Below, in pieces: positions 34,839 through 43,656 of a stretch of 64,000 nucleotides of DNA. Positions within the stretch are counted from its first letter, which is position 1. Each line of letters begins with the position of its first letter. This stretch comes from Nitratireductor pacificus pht-3B. GTDB taxonomy: Bacteria; Pseudomonadota; Alphaproteobacteria; Rhizobiales; Rhizobiaceae. Where the stretch lies: contig NZ_AMRM01000006.1 in NCBI RefSeq assembly GCF_000300335.1, positions 62,001-126,000 of the forward strand. Reading direction: 5' to 3'. The notes under the pieces were generated by a model. The model made no database searches, was not told the DNA's origin, and saw nothing but the letters and a program-made list of their open reading frames with translations. The position numbers and the translations under genes are program-made.

Positions 34839-34979
34839 TAAACCCGGAAAATTCTGTCGGAAGCACGAAACAGGAAACCGGACAGAGGGTGAAATTCGCC
34901 GCAAGCGGGTCGATAGAGGCGCGCCGGATGCGCGCCAGAGCGACGAAAACGCGTTGCGGCTTATCAGGGAGCGAATGCA

Positions 34980-36245
34980 ATGAAGCTGATGAACAGATTT
35001 CGCACGTTCATGCTGGGCGCGGCGACCGCCGCGCTGACGGCTGCCTCCGCCACGACTGCCTCCGCCGTCGAGATCGAGTACTGGCAGTACTTCTTCGAAG
35101 CGCGCGTCACCGCGATGGACAAGCTGATCGAGAATTTCCAGACGGCCAATCCCGACATCACCGTCAAGATGACCCACTTCCCCTACGACGCCTACCGCAC
35201 CAAGGTGGCAGCCGCCATTCCCGCCGGCCAGGGTCCCGACGTGGTGCAGCTCTTCTACGGCTGGCTGAACGACTATGTGGAAGCAAAGCTGATCCAGCCG
35301 CTGCCGGCCGACGCCTTCCCGCCCGAGAAGATCGAGGCGGAATTCTTCCCGATGGTGAAGGCGATGCGGATGGGCGACAATTACTGGGCGCTTCCGACCG
35401 CCGTGCGCTCGCTGGCGCTGTTCTACAACCAGCGCATGTTCGAGGACGCCGGCATCGAGAACCCGCCGGCCAATCTCGACGAACTGGTCGAGATGGCGAA
35501 GAAGCTCACCCAGAAGGACGGCGCCGGAAACCTGACTGCCGTCGGCCTCACCACCGGCATGACCGCGCAGGACCATCACTGGATCCGCGAAGTGCTGGTG
35601 CGCCAGTATGGCGGCGAGCCCTATCTGAACGACTACAAGACGGTGAACTACAACAACGAGGCGGGCCTCAAGGCGTTCAACTTCTACAACGACCTGCAGG
35701 CCAAGCACGGCGTCACCAAGGCCGCCTTCATGGATGAGCCGCAGGCCGCCTTCAAGGCCGGACGAGCCGGCATGCACATCGACGGTTCGTTCCGCATCGG
35801 CGCGCTGGAAAGCGTGCGCGGCCTGAAATGGGGCGTGGCGGAGCTGCCCGCCGGCCCGGACGGCACCCGCTCCAACTACGCCTCCTACTGGGTCAACGCC
35901 ATCACCTCGAAGGCCGAGGGCGAGAAGCGTGACGCCGCCGTCAAGTTCATGCAGTACCTGACCTCCGACGAGGCGATGCAGATCTGGCTGGAGACGGTCG
36001 GCGAGCTGCCGGCCAAGCCATCCGCGGCCATGACCGACAAGAACGTCAACGACCCGGTCTACGGCCCCTTCATCAAGGGCCTGGAATACGCCAAGACGAC
36101 CGTCTTCGCCGACGAGAGCGCCCAGCGCCAGGTGATGGTCGACATGATGCAGCGCGTCGAGCTGCAGGGTCAGTCGATGGAAGACAGCGTCTCTGAGGCG
36201 GCCGCCGCCGAGCAGAAAATCCTCGACGAATACTACAACAAGTAA
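34980..36245 (+). CDS. sugar ABC transporter substrate-binding protein (family 1)
   Basis: This 421-aa secreted protein has a signal peptide (about 1-29, ...TTASA) and the family-1 pattern: IEYWQYFFEARVTAMDKLIENFQTANPDI, GPDVVQLFYGWLNDYVEAKLIQPLP, FYNQRMFEDAGIENPPANLDEL. It has the length of MalE/UgpB-like proteins. It delivers an oligosaccharide or sugar conjugate to the two permeases that follow. A hairpin sits right after its stop. Confidence 0.92.
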   Translation: MKLMNRFRTFMLGAATAALTAASATTASAVEIEYWQYFFEARVTAMDKLIENFQTANPDITVKMTHFPYDAYRTKVAAAIPAGQGPDVVQLFYGWLNDYVEAKLIQPLPADAFPPEKIEAEFFPMVKAMRMGDNYWALPTAVRSLALFYNQRMFEDAGIENPPANLDELVEMAKKLTQKDGAGNLTAVGLTTGMTAQDHHWIREVLVRQYGGEPYLNDYKTVNYNNEAGLKAFNFYNDLQAKHGVTKAAFMDEPQAAFKAGRAGMHIDGSFRIGALESVRGLKWGVAELPAGPDGTRSNYASYWVNAITSKAEGEKRDAAVKFMQYLTSDEAMQIWLETVGELPAKPSAAMTDKNVNDPVYGPFIKGLEYAKTTVFADESAQRQVMVDMMQRVELQGQSMEDSVSEAAAAEQKILDEYYNK

Positions 36246-36252
36246 GGGCCCT

Positions 36253-36279
36253 GGGCGTCCGGCACCGCGCCGGGCGCCC
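36253..36279 (+). promoter_or_regulatory. intercistronic hairpin after the sugar-binding protein gene
   Basis: GGGCGTCCGGC (36253-36263) pairs with GCCGGGCGCCC (36269-36279) with a single T-G wobble position and a 5-nt loop. There is no T-tract. It probably stabilises the binding-protein mRNA relative to the permeases. Confidence 0.6.
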
Positions 36280-36312
36280 TGCCTCATCGGGGTCTGGCAG
36301 CGGAACGGGGCG

Positions 36313-37206
36313 ATGCGCTTCTATCAAAATCTCACCATCTCGCAGAAGCAGATCGCCTGGGCATGGGCCTTCCTGGCCCTCCCGGTCCTGTTCTATGTCG
36401 TCATCCGCTTCTATCCGACGGCGAACGCCTTCGTCCTATCGTTCCAGGAATGGAACCTCTTGGGCGCGCGCTCCTTCACCGGCTTCGACAATTACGTCCG
36501 GCTCTACAACGACCCGGTCTTCTGGAAGGTGTTCCGCAACACCTTCATGTACCTGATCCTCGGCACGCCGGTCAGCCTCGTGCTCTCCTTCGTCATCGCC
36601 TACCATCTCGACAAGGTGCGCTTCATGCACGGCACGATCCGGGCGCTCTACTTCATCCCCTTCATGACCAGCGCGGTGGCCATGGCCTGGGTGTGGCGCT
36701 GGTTCTATCAGCCGGTGCCGATCGGCGTGTTCAACAATTTCCTGGCGACGCTCGGCTTCGGGCAGATCCCGTTCCTGAGCTCGACCACCAACGCGCTCCC
36801 CTCCGTGCTGGCGCCCGCCATCTGGGCCGGGCTCGGCTTCCAGGTGATCATCTTCATGGCGGGTCTCCGCGCCATCCCGCAGAGCTATTATGAGGCGGCG
36901 CGCATCGACGGCGTGTCGAGCTGGACGGTGCTTTGGGAGATCACCATCCCGCTCCTGAAGCCGACCGTCGTCTTCCTCGTCGTGTTCTCCTCGATCGGCT
37001 TTCTCAGGATCTTCGATCAGGTCTACAACATGACCACGAACAATCCCGGCGGGCCGCTCAATTCCACCAAGCCGCTGGTGCTCCTGATCTACGACACGGC
37101 CTTCAACGGCTTCAACATGGGATACGCTGCGGCGCAGACGGTGGTGCTCTTCACCATCCTGCTGATCGTCAGCCTGATCCAGCTCCGCATCCTGAGGGAC
37201 CGCTGA
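36313..37206 (+). CDS. sugar ABC transporter permease (MalF/UgpA type)
   Basis: This 297-aa protein has six helices. The EAA loop that contacts the ATPase reads YYEAARIDGVSSWTVLWEITIPLLKP. The N-terminal WAFLALPVLFYVVIRFYPTANAFVLSFQEW is typical of the MalF-type partner. It ends 1 bp before the second permease gene. Confidence 0.93.
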   Translation: MRFYQNLTISQKQIAWAWAFLALPVLFYVVIRFYPTANAFVLSFQEWNLLGARSFTGFDNYVRLYNDPVFWKVFRNTFMYLILGTPVSLVLSFVIAYHLDKVRFMHGTIRALYFIPFMTSAVAMAWVWRWFYQPVPIGVFNNFLATLGFGQIPFLSSTTNALPSVLAPAIWAGLGFQVIIFMAGLRAIPQSYYEAARIDGVSSWTVLWEITIPLLKPTVVFLVVFSSIGFLRIFDQVYNMTTNNPGGPLNSTKPLVLLIYDTAFNGFNMGYAAAQTVVLFTILLIVSLIQLRILRDR

Positions 37207-37207
37207 C

Positions 37208-38089
37208 ATGGCCGCACAGGACGCCGCGATCAAGGCTTCGAGCGACACGCTCTTTTCCGGCTCGTCGCGCGGCTCGCGCCGCAACATGGGCCAGTTCATC
37301 CGCTGGGCGCTGCTTTTTGGCGGCGGCATCCTGATGATCATGCCGATCGTCTTCATGCTGTCGACCTCGCTCAAATTCCCCTTCGAGGTCTACAATCTGA
37401 ACCTGATCCCCGAAGAGCCGACCATCGAGAACTACACCTATGTGCTCGCCGACGGCCGGTTCTTCGGCTGGTTCTGGAACTCGCTGATCATCGCCACGCT
37501 GACCACCGTCTCGGCCGTCTTCTTCGACGCGCTGGTCGGCTACGCGCTGTGCAAGTTCAAGTTTCCCGGCCGCTACCTGATCTTCATCGCCATCCTCTCG
37601 ACGCTGATGATCCCGACCGAGATGTTGGTCATCCCCTGGTACCTGATGAGCAAGAGCTTCGGCTGGCTCGACACCTATTGGGGCATCATGTTCCCCGGCA
37701 TCATGACCGCCTTCGGCACCTTCCTGATGAAGCAGTTCTTCGAGACCGTTCCAGACGACTTCCTCGAAGCGGCGCGCATCGACGGGCTGAACGAGTTCCA
37801 GATCTGGTGGCAGGTGGCGATGCCGCTGGTGCGCCCGGCGCTCGCCGCCCTCGCCATCTTCGTCTTCCTCGGCAACTGGACCGCCTTCATCTGGCCGCTG
37901 ATCGTCACCAATTCGGTCGACATGTACACGCTGCCCGTCGGCCTCTCGAGCTTCGGCGACGAGGTGGACGTCGCCTGGGAGCTGATCATGACGGGCGCCG
38001 CCATCTCGACCCTGCCGACGCTGGTCGTCTTCCTGGTGTTCCAGCGCTTCATCATCCGCGGCGTCGTGATGGCCGGGCTGAAAGGTTAG
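37208..38089 (+). CDS. sugar ABC transporter permease (MalG/UgpE type)
   Basis: This 293-aa protein has six helices, and the EAA loop is LEAARIDGLNEFQIWWQVAMPLVRP. Together with the upstream permease it forms the membrane channel. The lyase gene starts 5 bp after its stop. Confidence 0.93.
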   Translation: MAAQDAAIKASSDTLFSGSSRGSRRNMGQFIRWALLFGGGILMIMPIVFMLSTSLKFPFEVYNLNLIPEEPTIENYTYVLADGRFFGWFWNSLIIATLTTVSAVFFDALVGYALCKFKFPGRYLIFIAILSTLMIPTEMLVIPWYLMSKSFGWLDTYWGIMFPGIMTAFGTFLMKQFFETVPDDFLEAARIDGLNEFQIWWQVAMPLVRPALAALAIFVFLGNWTAFIWPLIVTNSVDMYTLPVGLSSFGDEVDVAWELIMTGAAISTLPTLVVFLVFQRFIIRGVVMAGLKG

Positions 38090-38094
38090 GACCG

Positions 38095-39573
38095 ATGGAG
38101 AAGTTCCCCCATCCCGTCTACAAGGAGACGGTGCTCGCGCCGCTGTTCGAAGGCGTCAAGGCGCATTACGTTCCCGCCTTCCGCGCCATCAACCGCGCCC
38201 ATCTCGTGATGCTCGCGGAAACCGGCATCCTGGGCGCGGATGACAGCCGCCGCATCGCCGCCGCCCTCGTCGACATCGACAGGACCGTCGATGTCGCCGC
38301 CCTCACCTATACCGGCGAGGTCGAGGACTATTTCTTCCTTGTCGAGGCTGAGCTGAAGAAGCGGCTCGGGCCGGATCTCGCCGGCATGCTGCACACGGCC
38401 CGCTCGCGCAACGACATGGACCACACGGTCTTCAAGCTGACCCTGAAGCGCCATGCGGACGCCATGATCGACAAGGCACAGGCGCTCGCCGCCGCCATGA
38501 TCGACAAGGCTGCGGCCGAGCGCGATACGCTGATCGTCGCCTATACGCACGGCCAGCCGGCGCAACCCTCCACCTTCGGTCATTATCTCTCGGCGGCGGT
38601 CGAGGTGCTCCTGCGCGACATCGAGCGCCTACAGGCGGCGCGCGCCAATATCGACCATTGCCCCATGGGGGCGGCGGCCATCACCACCAGCGGCTTCCCC
38701 ATCGACCGACAGCGCATGTCCGACCTGCTCGGCTTCGCCGGCCCGTTGCGCAATTCCTATGGCTGCATCGCCTCGGTCGACTACACGACCGGCTTCTACG
38801 CCGCGATCAAGCTGGTCTTCCTGCATCTCGGCCGCTTCATCCAGGACCTGCAGTTCTGGTCCGCCTTCGAGGTGGGCCAGCTCCATGTGCCGGGCAGCCT
38901 CGTGCAGATCTCGTCAATCATGCCGCAGAAGCGCAACCCGGTGCCGATCGAGCATCTGCGCCATCTCGCCTCGATGACCGCGGGCCGCGCCGACGCCATC
39001 GTCAACACCATGCACAACACGCCCTTCACCGACATGAACGACAGCGAGGGCGAGGTGCAGAGCGCGGGCTACGCGGCCTTCGAGAGCGGCGCGCGCGTGC
39101 TCGACCTGCTGGCGGCCCTCATCGCCGCCGTTTCCATCGACGGGGCGCGGGTTGCAAAAAACATCGACGCCGCCTGCATCACCGTCACCGAGCTTGCCGA
39201 CACGCTGGTGCGCCGCGAGGGCCTGTCCTTCCGCCAGGCGCACGAGATCGCCGCCGACACGGCGCGCGCCGTGATCGCCGCCGGCACGCCGCTCGGCGCC
39301 GGTCATGCCGCCTTCGCACGGGCCTTCCGCGAGCGGACGGGCCGCGACAGCGCGCTCGACGAACCCGCCTTCGCCGAAGCCGTCAGCGCCCGCCATTTCG
39401 TCGCGCTGCGCGAGCGCTTCGGTGGCCCCGGCCCGAAAGCGATGGACGAGGCGCTCGCCGCCTACCGCGCCGCGCTCACCGCCCTTTCCGACCGCCAGGC
39501 GGCGGACGCCGCCCGCACCGCCGAGGCCCGGGCCGCGCTCGACGCCGCCTTCGACGCCCTTCTTCAGGAGTAG
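38095..39573 (+). CDS. argininosuccinate lyase-like enzyme of the fumarase/aspartase superfamily
   Basis: The 492-aa product carries the three superfamily regions: TARSRNDMDHT, YTHGQPAQPSTFGHY (general base histidine region) and SSIMPQKRNPVPIE (the mobile catalytic-serine loop). These enzymes reversibly eliminate an amine or alcohol from a succinyl-type group, releasing fumarate. Differences from true ArgH (THGQPAQP instead of THLQRAQP; DMDHT in the C1 region), and the position between sugar-importer genes instead of arginine genes, argue for another substrate. The frame is open from 37549, but ATG 38095 starts the homology. Confidence 0.82.
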   Translation: MEKFPHPVYKETVLAPLFEGVKAHYVPAFRAINRAHLVMLAETGILGADDSRRIAAALVDIDRTVDVAALTYTGEVEDYFFLVEAELKKRLGPDLAGMLHTARSRNDMDHTVFKLTLKRHADAMIDKAQALAAAMIDKAAAERDTLIVAYTHGQPAQPSTFGHYLSAAVEVLLRDIERLQAARANIDHCPMGAAAITTSGFPIDRQRMSDLLGFAGPLRNSYGCIASVDYTTGFYAAIKLVFLHLGRFIQDLQFWSAFEVGQLHVPGSLVQISSIMPQKRNPVPIEHLRHLASMTAGRADAIVNTMHNTPFTDMNDSEGEVQSAGYAAFESGARVLDLLAALIAAVSIDGARVAKNIDAACITVTELADTLVRREGLSFRQAHEIAADTARAVIAAGTPLGAGHAAFARAFRERTGRDSALDEPAFAEAVSARHFVALRERFGGPGPKAMDEALAAYRAALTALSDRQAADAARTAEARAALDAAFDALLQE

Positions 39574-39577
39574 ACTT

Positions 39578-40636
39578 TTGGCCACGCTCTCCCTTCGCAA
39601 TCTCGTCAAGACCTACGGCAAGGTGGAGGTGCTGCACGGCATCGGCCTTGACGTCGCGGATGGCGAGTTCGTCGTGCTGGTCGGCCCGTCCGGCTGCGGC
39701 AAGTCCACCACGCTGCGCATGATCGCCGGCCTGGAAGAGGTTTCCGGCGGCGAGATCCACATCGGCGACCGGCTCGTCAACGATCTGGAGCCGAAGGACC
39801 GCGACATCGCCATGGTGTTCCAGAACTACGCCATCTACCCGCACATGTCGGTGCGCAGGAACATCGGCTTCGGCCTCAGGACGGCAAGAATGCCGAAGGC
39901 TGACAAGGAGAAGCGCATCGAGGAAGTGGCCGCCATCCTCGGCATGACCGATCTTCTCGAACGCCGCCCCAACCAGCTTTCCGGCGGCCAGCGCCAGCGC
40001 GTCGCCATCGGCCGCGCCATGGTGCGCAACCCGGCCGTCTTCCTGTTCGACGAGCCGCTGTCCAATCTCGACGCGCAATTGCGCACGCAGATGCGCCTGG
40101 AGATCAAGAAGCTGCACCAACGGGTCGGCAACACGATCATCTTCGTCACCCACGACCAGGTGGAGGCGATGACCATGGCCGACCGCATCGTCATCATGAA
40201 GGATGGCCATATCCAGCAGGTCGGCACGCCGCTCGAGGTCTATCACAAGCCGGCGAATATTTTCGTCGCGCAGTTCATCGGCGCGCCCTCGATGAACATG
40301 CTGCCGGGCATCTGGAGCAAGGGTGGCGTGACGCTCGCCGACGGCGCGCGGATCGCCCTGCCCCATCGCAAGGCAACCGAGGGCGCCGAGGTGGTGCTCG
40401 GCCTGCGGCCGGACGATCTTCTCGTGACGCAGGACAAGGGCCTCTTCTCCGGTACCGTCAACATCGTCGAGCCGCTCGGCGCCGACACGCTCGTCCATGT
40501 CGCCGTCAACGGCCACGAGGTCATCGCCAAGGCGTCGGGCCGCGAGCCGCCGAAGACCGGCGCGACCGTGGCGCTCACCGCCGATGCCGGCGAGATGCAC
40601 CTGTTCGATGCCGGCAACGGGGAGGCCCTGCCGTGA
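39578..40636 (+). CDS. sugar ABC transporter ATP-binding protein (MalK/UgpC type)
   Basis: The 352-aa ATPase has Walker A GPSGCGKST, Q-loop FQNYAIYPHMSV, signature LSGGQRQRVAIGRAMV, Walker B VFLFDEPLSNLD and the C-terminal TOBE-type domain (VVLGLRPDDLLV...). Start is TTG 39578 with AGGAG 7 nt upstream; the frame is open further upstream without homology. It energises the importer of this locus and overlaps the kinase gene by 4 nt. Confidence 0.93.
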   Translation: MATLSLRNLVKTYGKVEVLHGIGLDVADGEFVVLVGPSGCGKSTTLRMIAGLEEVSGGEIHIGDRLVNDLEPKDRDIAMVFQNYAIYPHMSVRRNIGFGLRTARMPKADKEKRIEEVAAILGMTDLLERRPNQLSGGQRQRVAIGRAMVRNPAVFLFDEPLSNLDAQLRTQMRLEIKKLHQRVGNTIIFVTHDQVEAMTMADRIVIMKDGHIQQVGTPLEVYHKPANIFVAQFIGAPSMNMLPGIWSKGGVTLADGARIALPHRKATEGAEVVLGLRPDDLLVTQDKGLFSGTVNIVEPLGADTLVHVAVNGHEVIAKASGREPPKTGATVALTADAGEMHLFDAGNGEALP

Positions 40637-41541
40637 CGCAGGCTCCGCGCTCAGGACATGCCGGCCGCGTCATCTCGGTTGGCCGGCTCTATTGCGACCT
40701 CATCTTCACCGGCCTGCCGAAAATGCCGACGCTCGGCGAGGAAGTGTTCGCCGGCGGCCTGTCGCTGACGCCCGGCGGCGGCGCCTTCATCACGGCTGCC
40801 TATGTGGCCGCGCTCGGCCGTCCCGTATCCCTCGCCTCGGCCCTCCCCTCCGGTCTGTTCGCCGAGGCGCTGATGCCGGAGCTGACGGCAAGCGGCGTCG
40901 ACCTTTCCGCCTCGCAGCCCACGTCTGCCGCGCTCGACCCGCAGATCACGGTCGCGATGGCGTCCGGTGTCGAGCGCGCCTTCCTGACGCGCCGTTCCGG
41001 TCCCGCAGTGCCGCCCGGCTTCGCCGCCGCGCTCGCCACGGGCCGCTTCGCGCATCTCCATATCGGCGAGCTGGCGACGCTGGTGGAGGAGCCGTCGCTC
41101 GTGCCGCTGGCGCGCGCCGCGGGCATGACCGTGTCGCTCGACTGTTCGTGGGACGATGCGGTGCTGGCGCGCGACGACTTGGCCGCGCTGATCGCCTCGG
41201 TGGACATTTTTCTGCCCAACGAGACGGAGGCCGACCGGCTCGGCATCTCTTCCTCCGCGCCGCCGCCCGCCCCTCTGACCGTCGTCAAGCGCGGCGCGCA
41301 TGGCTCGGTGGCGCTCAGCGCCGAGGGCGCCGTCTTCGTCAAGGCGCGTCCTGTCGAGGTGATCGATTCCACCGGCGCGGGCGACGCCTTCAATGCCGGC
41401 TTCATCGACGCCTGGCTTTCCGGCCTGCCCGTCGAGCGCTGCCTGCGCGCCGGAAACCGCTGCGGCGCGGAAGCCGTCACCCGCATCGGCGGGGCGACGG
41501 AGCTGCCCGATCTCGCGGCACTGCTGGCGAAGCGCGCGTAG
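40633..41541 (+). CDS. PfkB-family carbohydrate kinase
   Basis: The 302-aa protein begins with GTG 40633 inside the ATPase stop. ISVGRLYCDLIF near the N-terminus and the anion-hole and catalytic motif VIDSTGAGDAFNAGF near the C-terminus are PfkB signatures. Such kinases phosphorylate fructose, ribose, nucleosides or other sugars at a hydroxyl with ATP. As last gene of the importer operon it should trap the sugar part of the imported compound. Confidence 0.9.
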   Translation: MTQAPRSGHAGRVISVGRLYCDLIFTGLPKMPTLGEEVFAGGLSLTPGGGAFITAAYVAALGRPVSLASALPSGLFAEALMPELTASGVDLSASQPTSAALDPQITVAMASGVERAFLTRRSGPAVPPGFAAALATGRFAHLHIGELATLVEEPSLVPLARAAGMTVSLDCSWDDAVLARDDLAALIASVDIFLPNETEADRLGISSSAPPPAPLTVVKRGAHGSVALSAEGAVFVKARPVEVIDSTGAGDAFNAGFIDAWLSGLPVERCLRAGNRCGAEAVTRIGGATELPDLAALLAKRA

Positions 41542-41651
41542 GCAGTCGAGCCGGCAGGGACAGCCATGCCGCCGGCTTGTGCTCCGACCCCGGCGCATCT
41601 AGGATCGATCCGCAGGCTCATGAAGTCGCTGCAAGACCGAGGAGGAGGCGA

Positions 41652-42278
41652 TTGCCCCCCTACAGGCTCTTCTGGGAAGCCATGTCCGGCGCGATGGCGC
41701 TGGAGATTCTGCTGGAGGAAATGGGGATCGCCTATGTCCCTGTGCCGGTCGACATGGCTGCGGGCGAGCACAAATCCGCCGGCTATCTCGCCCTGAACCC
41801 CACCGGACAGGTCCCCGCGCTGGCACTGCCCACCGGCGAAGTGATCGGCGAAAGCGCGGCGATCGTCATCGCGCTCGGCGAACGGCATCCCGGGTCGCCA
41901 CTGGTGCCGGGCGCCGGGTCGCCGCTGCGCGCGCGCTTCCTGCGCTGGCTCGTCTACATGGCCGCCAGCCCCTACATGACCTTCGTTCAGTTCAATCATC
42001 CCGAGCGTTTCATCGAGGATGAAGCTGCGCATCCGGCGCTGGTTGAGAACGCCAGGCGACGGCTCCTCGGCCAGTTCACTGCACTCGACCGCGCCATATC
42101 GGGATCACCCTTCTTCCTGGAAAGCGGGGTCAGCGCGCTGGACTTCTATCTCTACATGCTGATCGAGTTTCTGGGGGACAACCGGCAGGCATTCGACGGC
42201 CGCGCCAGACTGGCGTCGCTCCACCATGCCGTGGCGGCGCGTGAGCCGGTGGCGCGCGTGCGGGCGCGGCACGGATAA
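41652..42278 (+). CDS. glutathione S-transferase family protein
   Basis: This 208-aa protein has an N-terminal thioredoxin fold (YRLFWEAMSGAMALEILLEEMGIAYVPVPVD; NPTGQVPALALPTGEVIGESAAIV, with the cis-proline and the glutathione-binding ES pair) and a helical C-terminal domain. Start is TTG 41652 after a GGAGGAGG ribosome site. It stands 110 bp after the kinase and is probably a separate unit. Function is not predictable from sequence. Confidence 0.85.
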   Translation: MPPYRLFWEAMSGAMALEILLEEMGIAYVPVPVDMAAGEHKSAGYLALNPTGQVPALALPTGEVIGESAAIVIALGERHPGSPLVPGAGSPLRARFLRWLVYMAASPYMTFVQFNHPERFIEDEAAHPALVENARRRLLGQFTALDRAISGSPFFLESGVSALDFYLYMLIEFLGDNRQAFDGRARLASLHHAVAAREPVARVRARHG

Positions 42279-42383
42279 CGATCCGCCATTGGGACAGGAC
42301 CAGACCGGGAGACAGGATAAGCCTTGTCAGGCCTGCCCATCTCATGAAAGATGCCGGCTTCAATCCTGTTGCGTGAGTTGACC

Positions 42384-43439
42384 ATGAGTGGAAAGACCGA
42401 GCAGACCATGATCGGCGGCGCCAGCGTTCATCCATTGCCACGCTCGGCCGACAACACCGCGAAACCGCCCGCGCCGCATGCAGGCGGGCTGAGCCGCAAC
42501 CCCGGTATGCCGCTCGACCTCGGCTGGCTCGAGGCGATGCGCCACATCAACCGCAGCGCGCTGGAGCGCCGGGTGGACACGCTCGGCAAGCGCCGCTCGA
42601 TCAAGAAGGAGCATCAGGCCGCCTGGCTCCTGCGCGCCCTGGCGGTGATGGACCTGACCACGCTGTCCTCCGACGACACGCCCGACCGCGTGCTGCGGCT
42701 CTGCGCCAAGGCGCGCAACCCGCTGCGGCCCGACCTCATGGCCGGGCTCGGCATCGAGGACGAGGAGATCACGCCGGCCGCCGTCTGCGTCTATCATCCC
42801 TTCGTCTCGATCGCGGCGGAAGCGCTTGCCGGCACCGGCATCCATGTGGCGGCGGTCTCCACCGCCTTTCCGCACGGGCTGGCGCCGCTCCCGACGCGGA
42901 TCGCCGAAATCCGCGCCTCGGTCGAGGACGGCGCCGACGAGATCGACGTGGTGATCCCGCGCGGCCTTGTGCTCGGCGCGCACTGGGAGGAGCTTTACGA
43001 CGAGATCGCCCAGTTCAGGGCGGCCTGCGGGCAGGCGCATCTGAAGGTCATTTTGGGCACGGGCGATCTCGCGACCCTGCGCAACGTCACGCTCGCCTCG
43101 ATGGTGGCGATGATGGCCGGGGCGGACTTCATCAAGACCTCGACCGGCAAGGAAAGCGTCAATGCCACCCTGCCCGTCGGCCTCGCCATGGTACGGTGCA
43201 TCCGCGCCTATCACGAACACACGGGCATCCATATCGGCTTCAAGCCGGCCGGCGGCATCTCGACGGCCAAGGCCTCGCTCGACTGGCTGGTGCTGATGAA
43301 CGAGGAGCTCGGACGGCGCTGGCTGGAACCAGACCTGTTCCGCTTCGGCGCGTCGAGCCTCCTGACCGACATCGAGCGGCAGCTCGAACATCACCTGACC
43401 GGGCGCTATTCTGCCGCCCACCGCCACGCCATGGCCTGA
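42384..43439 (+). CDS. deoC: deoxyribose-phosphate aldolase
   Basis: The 351-aa class I aldolase cleaves 2-deoxyribose 5-phosphate to glyceraldehyde 3-phosphate and acetaldehyde. The Schiff-base lysine lies in ADFIKTSTGKESVNATLP, with the second lysine region LKVILGTGDLA and CVYHPFVSIAAEAL. It is the long alphaproteobacterial form. ATG 42384 and 42351 are both possible; the former has TGAG upstream and is nearer the conserved part. A palindromic element separates it from the aldehyde dehydrogenase, which could oxidise the acetaldehyde. Confidence 0.92.
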   Translation: MSGKTEQTMIGGASVHPLPRSADNTAKPPAPHAGGLSRNPGMPLDLGWLEAMRHINRSALERRVDTLGKRRSIKKEHQAAWLLRALAVMDLTTLSSDDTPDRVLRLCAKARNPLRPDLMAGLGIEDEEITPAAVCVYHPFVSIAAEALAGTGIHVAAVSTAFPHGLAPLPTRIAEIRASVEDGADEIDVVIPRGLVLGAHWEELYDEIAQFRAACGQAHLKVILGTGDLATLRNVTLASMVAMMAGADFIKTSTGKESVNATLPVGLAMVRCIRAYHEHTGIHIGFKPAGGISTAKASLDWLVLMNEELGRRWLEPDLFRFGASSLLTDIERQLEHHLTGRYSAAHRHAMA

Positions 43440-43470
43440 CCATGCTTCATTCTTCAAGCCGCGCACCTGC

Positions 43471-43623
43471 ACGCCCCCCTCTGGCCTACCGGCCATCTCC
43501 CCCACAAGGGGGGAGATTGGATGGCCGCGTAGGTTTCGCCAAAAGGCAAGGTCTGCACAACGCCCATGAAGCGATGATCTCCCCCCTTGTGGGGGAGATG
43601 GCCGGCAGGCCAGAGGGGGGTGT
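43471..43623. repeat. palindromic intergenic element (RIME/MITE-like)
   Basis: A 44-bp arm at 43474-43517 is repeated in inverse orientation at 43577-43620 with one mismatch; extending to 43471/43623 adds one more mismatch. Each arm itself folds: ATCTCCCCC/GGGGGAGAT around CACAAGG, and TGGCC/GGCCA. The 59-bp centre has no coding sense. The structure resembles the rhizobial intergenic mosaic elements. It lies between deoC and the aldehyde-dehydrogenase gene. Confidence 0.85.
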
Positions 43624-43656
43624 GACGCGCGCCAACGCATTTCCAGGAGCCCATCC

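Noticed and set aside
38095-39573. Plain argH (arginine biosynthesis)
   Set aside because: It lies inside a sugar importer operon, with altered signature residues and no arginine genes nearby, so I call it only ASL-like.
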